From Canna indica (taxonomy: Eukaryota; Streptophyta; Magnoliopsida; Zingiberales; Cannaceae): 64,000 bases of DNA. Where the stretch lies: contig CP136890.1 in NCBI GenBank assembly GCA_034359265.1, positions 38,069,001 to 38,133,000 of the forward strand. The letters are read 5' to 3'. Made by a program: the position numbers and the translations under genes. The notes under the pieces are model-generated. The model saw only the letters and a program-made list of their open reading frames with translations, had not been told where the DNA came from and ran no database searches. Positions 33,998-44,171 of the stretch are shown piece by piece; the first letter of the stretch is position 1; every line of letters begins with the position of its first letter.

Positions 33998-35050
33998 TCA
34001 GAATTCATCTTTTAGAGCTTCCTTGGTGTTCTTGGGTTCAATAGTTGAGGTATAGCAAGTGTATCTAATCTTATCTTGATCATTCTTCTTGGATTGATTT
34101 CTAGTCTTGACTCTTTCATGAACATCACCAATAATATTCTTCAAGGGATGATTCTTGAGAGTTCTTGTGGACTTCTTAGTAGCACTTTTCTTTTCTTGAT
34201 CAGTGTCAATCTTAGAGTCTATTGTATTGGCCATTTTAGCAATATGTTCTTCTATCTTCGAAGGATTTTGGGCAGTCTTGTCAATAGTTGCATCTACCTC
34301 TTCATCAGTAATTAGACTCTGGTAGGATTGAGAGTCATCAACTTTCACATTTGGTGGCTCTATAATAGTTTGAGTGCGCTTGTTGTAGACTCTGTAAGCT
34401 TTGCTATTTGTCGAATATCCAAGGAATATTGCTTCATCACTTTTGCTTTGCATCTTTCCGAGATATTCTCTATCATTTAGTACATAACACTTGCTACCAA
34501 AGACATGAAAATATGTAAGGTTAGGCTTTCTTCTCTTCCATAATTCATAAGGAGTTTTTGTAGTCTTTGGTCTGAGATATGCTCTATTTATAATGTAGCA
34601 AGCAGTATTGATGGCTTCAGCCCAAAATCTTTCAGAGATCTTCTTGGAATTTAGCATGACCCGAGCCATCTCTTGAAATGTATGGTTTTTTATTTCAACA
34701 ACACCATTCTGTTGAGGAGTATTTGGAGCAGAGAATTCATAAAGAATACCATTATCATCATTGAATTCAGAAAAAGATATATTTTCAAACTCACTTTAAG
34801 AATAGAAAGTACTTGTTCATTCTGGAGTCTTAGACATAAGGATTTGAAGTTGCTGAAGGCATTGGACTTTTCCCTTAGAAACTTTGTCCAAGTGAATCGT
34901 GAGTAATCATCTACACAAACAAGGACTTAATTTTTACCTCCAATGCTTTCAACTTGCATGGGACCAACCAAATCCATGTGAAGGAGTTCTAGAAGTTTTG
35001 AAGTTGCCACCAGTTGCAACTGTTTATGAGATTGCCTTGTCTGTTTTCCT
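33998..35050 (-). pseudogene. K2 integrase
   Basis: The 223-aa ORF at 34669-33998 is the end of the integrase core and its C-terminal region: MARVMLNSKKISERFWAEAI, YIINRAYLRPKTTKTPYELW, HVFGSKCYVLNDREYLGK and FLGYSTNSKAYRVYNKRT. Upstream (35050-34670) a broken core shows HMDLVGPMQVE and VLVCVDDYSRFTW type sequence with stops. The linker to RT is rich in Lys, Ser and Asp. Integrase is thus present in place but not expressible as one protein. Confidence 0.84.
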
Positions 35051-35052
35051 TC

Positions 35053-35560
35053 TTAGCAGGAGCCACACACCAACTCAGGTTCTCTAGTGAGTTTAGGAGT
35101 TCCTCTCACAACTCCAGCAAGAAGCTTCTTTAAGTCCTGGTAATTTACATGACCTAATTTTTTGTACCACAAGTTTATATCAAAGGAAACGATAGAAAGA
35201 CAAATGGATGAGAAAGCAATCTCATAGCAGTTGTCTCTGGATCTGCTTCCTTCAAGAATACAATCACCATTTTTATCAAAGACTTTGCAAGTGTCTTTGT
35301 TGAACTTGACATCTAGATTCTGGTCACATAATTGACTGATACTCACAAGATTTGCTTTTAGACCATCCACTAGCAGAACGTCTTTTAACCTGGGATTTCC
35401 TAGAACATTTAATTTCAACTCCAAAGACATTTTCATGTCTTCCATCTCCAAAGGTTACAGTTCCACCTTCATGTTCCTGAATATTTTTCAGATATTTTGA
35501 ATTCTCTGTCATATGCTGAGAACTACCACTGTCGAAATACTATGACCCAAGGGAAGAAAT
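35053..35560 (-). pseudogene. K2 protease and GAG-pre-integrase
   Basis: The protease motif YFDSGSSQHMT lies near 35550-35515 with the DSG triplet intact, preceded by a stop where Trp is usual. Protease continues in the ORF at 35512-35324 (TENSKYLKNIQEHEGGTVTF). The 132-aa ORF at 35451-35053 reads LLVDGLKANLVSISQLCDQN and LWYKKLGHVNYQDLKKLLA, the typical GAG-pre-integrase zinc region, ending LVCGSC. Confidence 0.85.
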
Positions 35561-36597
35561 AGTCTTTGACATAAAAGTAACTTTACAGTTAAGTTCAGCT
35601 TTTCTTACCCAAACTTGTTTGAAATATTTTTTAGAAGAGTTTCCATGCTCCTTTCTCTTCAGTTTGTGGGCAAGCTTTAAACAATTTGCAATTATATGTC
35701 CTCTACACTTGCAGTAGAAATATATGGGCACTTTTCTTCTCTTCCAAGTATTGAACCTTTGATGTCTTGAGAAACCCTTAAAATAATTCTTCACGAGCAA
35801 TTGAGACTAAAGTTTTGACTGTCTAGAACTTATGTATCCAAGCCCAACATGGCTAGACTTGGATTTTCCTGCACTCAAAATTTTATTTAGAGTACTAGTG
35901 GAATTTATCATTCTAGCTTCTTTTTTTACCTTTTCAAGTTCAAATATCAACTTGGATTCTTTGTCAGATTTTTCAGCAATCTGACTTTTACACGTTTCGA
36001 CTTCCTCCTCGAGTTTCTTCTTTTGTTCAATCAAAAATTTATTTTGATTTCGGAGGGTTTTGTTGAAAGTTGTCATTTCAACCCATTTATCAAACATTTC
36101 CCATAGGCTTCTTCACCACTGTCAATACATTGAATCTTGTTATCCTCATTCCTAGTGTCTAGAATACAAATGGCTTGAACAGTGTCGACTATGCAAGCAG
36201 CAAAAGCTCAATAGTGCTTAGACTCTTCAACTTCATCTTCATCATCATCATCACTCCAGGTAGCTGTAAAGGACTTCTTGAGATTTCTCTGGACATTAGG
36301 ACATTCAGATCTGATATGTCCATATCCTTCGCATTCAAAGCACTAAACACCTTTAAACTTCTGCTTAAGATTAGATCTATCAACAGAAGATTAATTTCTT
36401 CTATTTTCCCCAAAAGATGAACTCATTTTGGATTTGATAGAACTTGACGGTTAAAACTGCTGTCTGAACTGCACATTTTGATTTTGCTTGTTCTTGCCTC
36501 TTAGAAATCTTCTGAATTTTTTTGTCATAAGAGCATATGCTGCATCCATCTCTTCTTTCGAACAGTCTTTAGACTTGTTCTTTTCTTCAATAGCATT
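35540..36597 (-). pseudogene. K2 gag C-terminal half
   Basis: From right to left: a KKFRRFLRGKNKQNQ segment (36738-36451 frame), a knuckle region near 36350-36300 broken by frame changes, a coiled-coil ORF at 36097-35807 (TFNKTLRNQNKFLIEQKKK, then KLEEEVETCKSQIAEKSDKE, ending GLGYISSRQSKL), and a second knuckle at 35800-35540 reading YFYCKCRGHIIANC. In that knuckle the first Cys is Tyr. The order knuckle, coiled coil, GLGY, knuckle is characteristic of Sirevirus Gag. The N-terminal half is lost at 36598. Confidence 0.83.
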
Positions 36598-36780
36598 TGT
36601 TGGCCTAAGGTTTTCTACCTTGGTCTTAATCTCGGTTTTGATGATAACAAATATGGAACTAATGATTTCATGTTGAGTTATTTTCTTCAATAGCATTTGT
36701 TGGCCTAAGGTTTTTACCTTGGTCTTAATCTCTAACATGGAACTAACTAGGTGTCATCATCTCGAGTATTGGACTAACAC
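36581..36780 (+). repeat. Tandem duplication of a K2/A-family junction (2 x 100 bp)
   Basis: TTTTCTTCAATAGCATT (K2 gag) followed by TGTTGGCCTAAGG (A-family LTR start, plus strand) occurs at 36581 and again exactly 100 bases later at 36681. The first copy carries about 83 bases of the LTR start. The second shows an extra deletion after TTAATCTC. So an A-family insertion junction was duplicated after it formed. Only about 90 bases of that A copy survive (A5). Confidence 0.88.
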
Positions 36781-37904
36781 AGTGTCATATAATTTTGGTT
36801 TTAATATCGGTTATATATATATAATTTCAGTTATATTATATATATATATATATTAATTTTAGATATATAGATTTAATAAAAATGAACACTAATCTATATG
36901 ATATCATCCATTCATCTACATTTATGTACAACTCAATTAATTATTCAATCAATCAACACCAATTAACATCATCTACATTAACATCAATTAACATCTACAT
37001 TAACATCTCGACTAGACTAGCACTTTGGGCCCGACGAGATTAGGCCCAGAAATGCTCGCACTCATGAACTAGACCCAAGTCAAGCCAAACACTATTCAAC
37101 CCAAGGGCTGCACACGTCCATATAAGTACACATACGTCCTTATTAATTATGAGGGAGTCATCAATTATGAACCTGATATCTCCGGGATCAATCTCAACCC
37201 ATTATGAGCACATCCTCCCGAGATTATCCGGAGGCATATCGCAAGACATCCGTCATCCTGCACTATATACAGACATGATGCTTACCAAGTACATCTAGAT
37301 TTTAATTTCTATTCCTCTCATCTGAAATTATTTCTCACTTGAGTGTTAGAGTGTCTTTTGCATTTGCCCCATCATAATCGCACTTGGCCAAGAGATGCAT
37401 CAGACTGCATCACCCCGACTTCGGGCAAGAACAACATCAATTAATCAATTCATCTAAATTTACATCATCAATTCATCATCAATTAACATTAAATAAAATT
37501 TACAAATAAAAAAAATAAAAAATAAATGTTGGGACCAAACCCCGAGGGTTTCGGCCCAGTGCACTAGAGAGGGGGAGGGAGGGGAATACCTAGATCAGAG
37601 TTCATCTGCGGTGAGGGAGATTCGAGAGTTCATCGGCGAGGGCAAGGGAGATGGCGGTGACGATGGGATGACAGTGACAGAGATCAAATAGAGAGGGAGA
37701 AGAGAGGGGGAGATCTCTGATGGCGAGGACGACGATGAGGGAGACCCGGGGGTGAAGGAGACAACGCCGACGTTGAGAAATCCCAATGACAATAGGGTCA
37801 CGATGACAGAGAAGAGAGAGGGGAGAGCAGGAGAAAAAAGAGGGACAATCACAAACACAAATAAAAACACTTATCAATGATAGCTTCACCGAATGTCGAA
37901 GTCG
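36781..37904. other. Unassigned LTR-like and low-complexity DNA
   Basis: There is a (TA)n-rich stretch at about 36812-36870. From about 37020 to 37500 the sequence looks like part of a gypsy Tat/Athila-type LTR: GGGCCCGACGAGATTAGG, a TATA-like CACTATATACAG (37261-37272), then TTGAGTGTTAGAGTGTC (37336-37352). Another possible LTR edge, TGTTGGGACC, is at about 37526. The 37565-37850 part is purine-rich GA repeats; its long minus-strand ORFs are low-complexity artefacts. I cannot define a complete element. Confidence 0.35.
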
Positions 37905-38996
37905 TGTAATATCCCAAATATTTAAATTTATTATTTTTCCTTTTATGCATATTTGCCAGCCTAGCGGACTAGTTTGTGGTCGAGTCAAGTCGACTCATGG
38001 TCCAGAGCGAGCTTGCGAGCTCAGGTAAATAGAATATAAATTTATGAATTTATAAATTTTTAGGCTTGGGTATGGTACGTATTCGACCCAATGCACCTCT
38101 TGATGGTGATGTTGCCTTTGGGCATGGTACGTATTCGACCCAATGCACCTCTTGATGGTGATGTTGCCTTTGGGCATGGTAGGGATTCGACCTCATGCAC
38201 CTCTTGACGGTGATGTTGCCTCTAGGTATGGAAGGGATTCGACCTGATGCACCTCATTGATGGTGATGTTGCCTTTGGGCATGGTAGGGCTTTGACCCGA
38301 TGCACCTCTGTGATGGTGATGTTGCCTTTGGGCATGGTAGGGCTCGACCTGATGCACACTTTTATGTGATGTTGCCTTCAGGCATGGTAGGGCTTCGGCC
38401 TGATGCACCTCTTTGAAGAACTAGATATCGTGGGCATGGGTGGCCTGTTGGCCTAGTAGCCAGTCACACCTTTGTAACATTGCCTCTATAGAGATAGACA
38501 TATTCTTGTTATCTCTGTGATGTTGATTTCTGAGGGTTGGTTAAACTACTCACTGAGTTCTTTGAACTCACCCGGTGTCATTATTTTGTTTTGTTTTGCA
38601 GAGCCTGACCGCTGAGGTGGGCTGGAGCACTCGGCGCGGTTGGAGGGTAGAGGAGCCACATGATCTCATAGCAGTCCTAGTTAGGGATTGTAGTCGAGTC
38701 TGTAGTAGGTTGTCATGCACTTTTATTTTGGTATTTGGAGTTGTAGTCCCGTGCGGACATTCACGTTTTATTCAGTTTTATTTATTAAAAGAACTGTTGC
38801 TCTTCGATTTATTTCCGCACTTGAGATATGTATTTAAAACCTTGTTGTTTTGAAATTAAAATTTGTTTTGGTTCTTTTGTTATTAAAAGTTGTTATTTAC
38901 TTGTTGTTTATGATGTTGGCATGAGCATGGGTTAGGCTTCGGGGTATAGGCACGTATACCCTGACCGATCACGTGACCCTGAGTTGGGGCATGACA
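37905..38996 (+). repeat. G4: gypsy LTR (likely solo, shortened)
   Basis: This 1092-bp LTR starts TGTAATATCCCAAAT and ends GTTGGGGCATGACA. Its first ~120 bases match the start of the G7 LTR (CAGCCTAG, GTCGACTCATGG, GCGAGCTTGCGAGCTC) and its last ~75 match the G7 end, but it lacks about 1.6 kb between. There is no primer site after it and no purine tract before it. Flanks (AGTCG and AATCA) do not match, so the target duplication is lost or eroded. Confidence 0.8.
38063..38415 (+). repeat. Seven-unit minisatellite in the G4 LTR
   Basis: Seven units of about 50-53 bases each contain GGCATGGTAGGG, a TTCGACC core, GATGCACCTC and TGATGTTGCC. The first two units are almost identical; later ones differ more. 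The G7 LTR has a different seven-unit array instead. Confidence 0.9.
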
Positions 38997-39251
38997 AATC
39001 ATTGTTGATATGTGTTTGATTTGCGCATCGCGTTCGCGTCCTCTACCTATTTGTGATGGCTTCGAGCGGTTGTCGTTGAACCGTCGCACATATTTATATA
39101 ATTAGCAACAAACCAAAGCGGCCATCACTCAACCGTTATAGATGTAATATCAATAGATTCGGCCTACGTGGCCATAGGTAAGTCGTAGCCCTTAGTGACG
39201 ATTACGTTGGCCGTCATTGATACCTGTAACAATCAAACTATTTTTTAGTGG
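38997..39251. mobile_element. Possible truncated CACTA-type end
   Basis: The segment ends ACTATTTTTTAGTG (39238-39251), the inverse of a CACTA-like terminus (CACTAAAAAATAGT). It contains repeated CGTC/GACG-type words (TAGTGACGATTACG, GGCCGTCATTG) like sub-terminal repeats of small CACTA elements. The other end is missing, apparently cut by G4, and no duplication can be tested. Confidence 0.35.
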
Positions 39252-39575
39252 TGTTCCAGCAACCTCATATTCAAATATGCATATGAACAAATGATCACTA
39301 TAATAAAAATAATTGAAGTTCTCATAGTATACGAAATTCGCTACTCCAACTGTAATCACAACTCACCACTCTTATATCTATGATCTTGATCAACAATCAA
39401 ATACACAAGCTTAACATATGCTGAGTATAGCAGACGACTATGCCAATCACACAACACATACATGATTTATCTAACAATTTATAAGCATTCAAAATTAAAT
39501 ACTATGAAACTATTAAATTGTAAATGACACGGTAACATCGGTTGATAATGCAAATTTGTCATGAACACCTATATA
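39252..39575. other. AT-rich flank, no feature seen
   Basis: No coding sequence, LTR or repeat is recognised. It may be original host sequence around the MULE. Confidence 0.4.
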
Positions 39576-39584
39576 TAAATACAC

Positions 39585-39750
39585 GAGTAAATACCCAAAA
39601 ACAACACAAACTTCGGTCATTTTCGCATTTTTAACAAAAACTTTTTCCGTTAGTAAGGAAATACATCAACTTTCATTCTGTTACCACTTTTAGTAGGCAC
39701 CGTCATTTTTTGACGGATTTGACTAACGTGTCACTTAACGGCGACAACGT
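39585..39750 (+). repeat. MULE left terminal inverted repeat
   Basis: It aligns in inverse to 41088-41253 with an estimated similarity of about 85 percent by eye. Shared words include GGAAATACATCAACTTTCAT and GTTACCACTTTTAG. Confidence 0.88.
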
Positions 39751-40138
39751 GGTAAGTTACTATCCTACGTGGCATTTATTATGATTACCCTTAGACCTAT
39801 ATGAAGCGGCAAAGGTTAAAATAGTAATTTATTTCCTCCCAAATCTCTTTTTTCTTCTCCTGCTCAAGGCGATCACGGTGACGAAAACACCGTCCATGTG
39901 CTCACAGTCGTGGTCTAGGTGCCGGAGGAGCTCCACAGCCCGGTGATCCCTCCGAGCCACCTCCCCACGGTCTTGCTCATTCCACGGTCTTGCTCGTTCG
40001 TCAGTAGGCCGGTGCTCTGCATAAAGACCAAAAGAACAAACACCAGTAGCTGCACCAATGCCGGGGAGGTGAGAGAAGGGCCGGAGATGGAGGAGGAGAG
40101 AGGTCAAGTCCGAGAAGAGGATGAGCCGGTGAGCTTGG

Positions 40139-40620
40139 CGGGGCTGCTGTTCCATTAGCGCCATCTCGACTGCTACATCGTCGCCTTGGTGGGCATCGGG
40201 AAGACAATCTACGTCGCCTCCACCCTCGTCAACCACCCCCACTTCTCCAGCGTCTAGGTAACGCCGCCTCCCGCCGCTCCAAATCTCCATCTTTGACTAT
40301 TAAAAGCATCCTTCGTTCCTTCCTTGTCTTATCTATTAGTGTTTCTATACGGTGAATTAGTGGGACCACATTTTATGTCCAATATAAATATGCGTGGGAC
40401 CACATCTTCGCCGGCTGAGGCTTTCTCGGCTCCGACGGGCACACCATCGATGCCGCTTGCGACCGCTTTGGATCAAGCTTCTCACCCGACGTCATCGTCG
40501 ACCTCTTTGGCGTTCTGCAGCATTACGGCACTTGTTCACTACTGCTGTCGGACACGATCGTCGTCCACAATTCACAGGCAGCGTCGAACACTAAACCCAT
40601 TTTCTAGCGTAGATGAACAT
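40139..40620 (+). pseudogene. Possible captured host gene fragment in the MULE
   Basis: On the plus strand a GC-rich open stretch near 40160-40256 reads LDCYIVALVGIGKTIYVAS, then VNHPHFSS and a stop. CTAG/GTAACG follows, which could be an exon end and a splice donor. A second stretch, 40395-40590, reads GFLGSDGHTIDAACDRFG, then PDVIVDLFGVLQHYGTCS, with one internal stop near its start. The composition and codon flavour differ from the LTR elements around it. I cannot assign the fragments to a family; GIGKT is too short to call a P-loop. It is not expected to make a protein as it stands. Confidence 0.35.
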
Positions 40621-41087
40621 AATCGAGTGGGAGAGAAGTAATAAGGAGGCGAGATAGTGGTGGAGATACGAATAGGTAGCCAATAAGGGGGAGAGGAAGA
40701 AGAGCAGGCGTGGAGACACATGAGATGGAGGTGATGATGGGGCTCCCGCAAAGAAGAGAACATAATTATATGTTGAGATGTTACAAACCAGTTGCTGCAA
40801 CAAGCCATCAGCACCCTTGTCGCCTGTGAGAACGCCGCATGCGCCCTCCTTAGCCGGTGTTGTGGTCCGCCTCTTTGTGTTGCATCGGCTACCGGCGGGG
40901 CGGTGGATGGTGGCGTGAGTTGGAAGGGGAAAGTGGGAACACACCATAAGAGAACAAAATACATATTATTTATTTATGTGACATTATTATATATCAACAA
41001 TATTCTCTTTGGTCAATATCTTGGTCAATAATGAAGTATACAGGACATTATTTATCCTACATGGCCTCATTCAAAAACAAATACTTG

Positions 41088-41253
41088 TCATGTCGTCACC
41101 GTTAAGTGACATGTGAGCCAAATCCGTCAAAAATGACGGTGCGTGCTAAAAGTGGTAACATAATGAAAGTTGATGTATTTCCTTGCTAAAGAAAAAGTTT
41201 TTGGTAAAAATAAGAAAATGACCAAAGTTCGTATTTTTTTGGGATATTTACTC
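41088..41253 (-). repeat. MULE right terminal inverted repeat
   Basis: The minus strand starts GAGTAAATATCCC and follows the left repeat through TGACGGATTTGGCTCA and GTCACTTAACGG. Confidence 0.88.
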
Positions 41254-41262
41254 TAAATACAA

Positions 41263-42142
41263 TAAATTAACTATTCTATCTAGAACCACATCATACTAAA
41301 TGTATCAAAATAAAGCGTGCTTCGACATACTTGAGCTTCATATGTTATACCCATATTTTTTTTCTCTCTATTTTAGGAATTTAATTATTTCTGGAAGTTT
41401 TGAAATTTTAGGAGTCATTTTTGAATTTGAGGGGCTTTAATGTGAAAAAATGCAACTTACCATCTATAAATACAACCCTAACCTCATTGTTGCGCTCAGA
41501 TCTTTTTGAGATTGATGATTACAGAGCGAGGAGGTGCATGACAAGCAGAGGCGGAGTGCTCGTGGGTTGAGAGGAGTTTCGCGTTATGATATAGGACTCT
41601 TCCCCTATCTTTTCATTTAAGTCCTTACTCTAGGGAAAGGTTGGGCCAGAAAGACTGTAGCGAACTACTTGGCCAAGCAGCACCAACCCAGCCTAGTGTT
41701 AAGCTCCGCTGGCGCAATCGGGTGCACGACAGCGCACAAAGGTGCTTTCCATGGCACCATCAGGACGGCATCGTGCCAGCTCCGCATGATCTAGGGCAAG
41801 TAGTGCCCCCCGATCAGGTGGTGGCAGCCGTACGGGGCTGCCGCAGCCTTGATTGGGCAATGGTAGGGCCGATCGGGGCAGCTGCTGTTGATCTGGCCAC
41901 CTCCATAGCCCATTTCGGAAGAAGTCCAACCTAGATCGGGGCTACAAACTGCCCTAATATGGGGGCATGGGCGGCGCAGCACCGCGCAGTTTGGGCCCTG
42001 CTTGTCGCGCCACCCGTTTCAAGGGAGAAGGGAGGCAGATGTCGATGCCCAAATTACCTAACCAGCTGTGGTGCTGCTGACCCGGGTAAGGGGAAGGAGA
42101 AATTAAGATAACTTCCCCAAACATTATGGTACCCTTACAAAC
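41263..42142. other. Unassigned stretch, possibly part of an LTR
   Basis: A possible LTR start TGTTATACCC lies near 41344, with a TATA-like CTATAAATAC at about 41463. A GC-rich segment (41640-42060) follows whose ORFs on both strands look like shadows. No end, primer site or duplication supports a defined element. It lies between the MULE and the A6 LTR. Confidence 0.3.
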
Positions 42143-43380
42143 TGTAAGTTGAATGGCCTACATTAGAGGGGGGGTGTGTTAACTAAAACTTTAGGCTAAG
42201 TTAATTTTAATCGAACTTTAATTACTTAGGTGATTTACAGATCAAAGACTAAATGCGGAAGCAAGTAAATAATAAGAATTCAACACAAAGTAAGAAATGC
42301 TAATAAGGAGTTTTATAGTGTATCGGTCTCAATGTCTACACTAGTACCCAAGCACCTCCGCTTAGGATTTCACTTGTAATCCACTAAATTAAAGTTTCTT
42401 ACAATGAGAATTTTCCCCGAAAAGTCTCCGCTCTCCCACCCAAGGCACTTTCACACCCAGAACTCTCCGTCTTTTTACCGAGAGCACTCTCCCACCTCAC
42501 TCTCTTCTAAGGACACTCTAATCCTAGATTACATGGGTGCACTTATGCCTTTTCACTAAGGTAACCACCACAATCAACAAACTTGAATAGAAGATAATAA
42601 ATCACAAAAATATACAACTAATAGAGCAAATAAACAAAGCAACTTATACTTAGCTCCAACACAAGATCCCTAGTCCTCTTGATGCCTTTTGATGATGAAT
42701 CAATGGAGGATGAAGGTCAAATCAAGGTTTCATTATGAATCTAGGGTTTGCTAAAAAAAGGCTTAAGAAAGTTTAGCAAATGTCAAGGGATGGCTCAATG
42801 AAGTGTTAGACGGGTAAGAAATGCACTCTTGCGAGTATTTATAAATATCCTAAGTGTAGGGGCTAAAAAAGAGCTATTCAAAGAATCTAAAAAGATTTGT
42901 TGGCAGTTTCGGTCGACGATGGGTCGACTCTCGGTTGACGGAGAATCGACCAAAAATATACTAACAATTTCAGCCAGTTCCAGTAGATCTTGGGCTGATC
43001 TAGAGCTACTGCCGAGATTCGACCGAAATTGCAAATTGTAGCATTTTTTAGACTTTTCCGCATTTTAGGATTTTGGGTGTCGGTTTCATATTTGGATGGT
43101 TTCTTTTGCATCGTAATGAGGATTTTACAAGTATTCTAGACCCCGTAAACGTAAACTCTATCTTTCGACGAAATCTCGAGCATCTACAAGTGTCCGTCTG
43201 ATTTCTCTGATTTCTCCAAATTTTTTGATCGTAGACATCGCACGCAAACCGACATGGAACCTAAAAATATTTTTTGCTCAAACATTAGTTCCATGTTTGT
43301 TATTATCAAAACCGAGATTAAGACCAATATTGAAAATCTTAGGCCAACAATCTTCCCCTTTTTGATGATGACAAACATAT
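42143..43380 (-). repeat. A6: A-family LTR plus 31 bases of internal DNA
   Basis: The 1207-bp LTR (42143-43349) reads on the minus strand from TGTTGGCCTAAG (43349). Beyond it is the purine tract and GTCATCATCAAAAAGG (43350-43380), so it is a 3' LTR with the body deleted. Its distal end TGTAAGTTGAATGG has changed from the usual TGTTGGGTGAAATGG. The motif cluster at about 42905-43020 is more diverged than in A3. Confidence 0.83.
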
Positions 43381-43640
43381 TTTTTTTAAAAAAAAAGTGA
43401 GGCAAAGCCACACCAATCTATCAATTCATTTCAAGAGGTTCGAAATGTTTTGGAGAGAGAACATGGAGAGAGGAAGAAGGGAGATTAGAATACCACCCCA
43501 TTCTTATTACCCGTGCCGGGGGGCAGCAGGCATTGCCAGAAAGATCTGGCCAGCCTTACAATGCTATCTAATGAAAAAGCCCTATTTCGAAAGATACCCT
43601 CGTTTCTCATGTGCTAAAGACACTAGCCCCAGATCATAGC
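43381..43640. other. Unexplained 260-bp insert between two A-family LTRs
   Basis: It begins with a T run and A run (43380-43397) and then has balanced-composition DNA unlike the LTRs on either side, including CCGTGCCGGGGGGCAGCAGG. No ORF longer than about 80 codons, no LTR motif and no duplication are seen. It could be filler DNA or organellar DNA, but I cannot recognise it. Confidence 0.3.
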
Positions 43641-44171
43641 TGTAAGTTGAACGGGCACACTAGAGGGGGGGGGGGGGGTGAATAGTGTGGGTACTAAAAA
43701 CTTAACCTAAATCTAGTTTTAATCAATTCTAGATTACTTAGGTTAGAGCTCAATTCAACTAGATGATTGTAGAAGCGAGCAAATAACATAACTATACAAA
43801 ACATAATATGAGCAATGCAAACAATAAGATTTATAGTGGTTAGGTCCTAATGCCTATTCCACTATCCACGCACCCTGCTTAGGATTTTCAACTCTAGTTT
43901 ACTAGATTAAAGTGTTTCCTTTACAATGACGACCTTTTCACCGGAAAGTCTCCGCTCTTACACCGATGACACTTCCACACCCGGATGTCTCCCGCCTTCC
44001 TACCGATAGCACTTTCCCACCTCAACCCTAAGGACAACACAACTAATCCTAGAAAACAAAGTTTACACCGGTGGATTTAAGCCTCAACGCCAAGGCAACC
44101 ACCAACCATTCAAGACCTAACAACCTAGGTCTTACACAAGATCAAACACAAGAAAATAAAGTACAAAATAT

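Larger units (their letters stand above)
30263..36597 (-). mobile_element. K2: Sirevirus-type copia element with extra 3' ORF
   Basis: This minus-strand element has, from right to left, gag (36597-35540), protease (near 35550), GAG-pre-integrase (35451-35053), integrase (about 35050-34000), RT (33811-33100), RNase H (to about 32640), an extra ORF (32097-31684), purine tract (31289-31303) and 3' LTR (31288 down to about 30263). The 5' LTR and gag start are lost at the junction with an A-family fragment at 36598. The coiled-coil Gag, RT motif QIYVDDIIFYSTSKFL and a long 3' region fit the Sirevirus lineage. All domains carry stops or frame changes. Confidence 0.85.
39585..41253. mobile_element. 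MULE: non-autonomous Mutator-like element, candidate Pack-MULE
   Basis: This 1669-bp element has terminal inverted repeats of about 165 bases (39585-39750 and 41088-41253), starting GAGTAAATACCCAAAAA and, inverted, GAGTAAATATCCCAAAAA. It is flanked by 9-bp duplications with 8 of 9 bases equal (TAAATACAC 39576-39584, TAAATACAA 41254-41262). Long inverted ends with 9-bp duplications are diagnostic of Mutator-like elements. No transposase is present. The GC-rich interior (about 39840-40930) contrasts with AT-rich flanks and has exon-like open stretches, so it may hold captured host gene pieces. I do not recognise the source gene. Confidence 0.85.

Noticed and set aside
37595..37988. Overlapping minus-strand ORFs of 91 and 128 codons
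   Set aside because: They lie on a GA-rich low-complexity stretch, giving Ser/Pro/Leu repeats in two frames; not gene-like.
38063..38415. Regular 50-53 bp repeats resembling a CRISPR array
   Set aside because: Units are contiguous with no unique spacers, sit in a plant LTR and diverge gradually.
37905..38996. Calling G4 a complete element end with target duplication
   Set aside because: Flanking pentamers AGTCG and AATCA do not match, so only an LTR is claimed.
40160..40256. Possible nucleotide-binding loop (GIGKT) suggesting a resistance gene
   Set aside because: The match is five residues and lacks the upstream glycines and neighbouring motifs.
39829..40290. 153-codon minus-strand ORF inside the MULE
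   Set aside because: GC-rich DNA is open in several frames here. The sequence is Arg/Asp/His-rich without a recognisable domain, and the plus strand has more exon-like stretches.
41641..41982. ORFs on both strands in a GC-rich stretch
   Set aside because: Overlapping shadows with no domain; no splice or promoter context.
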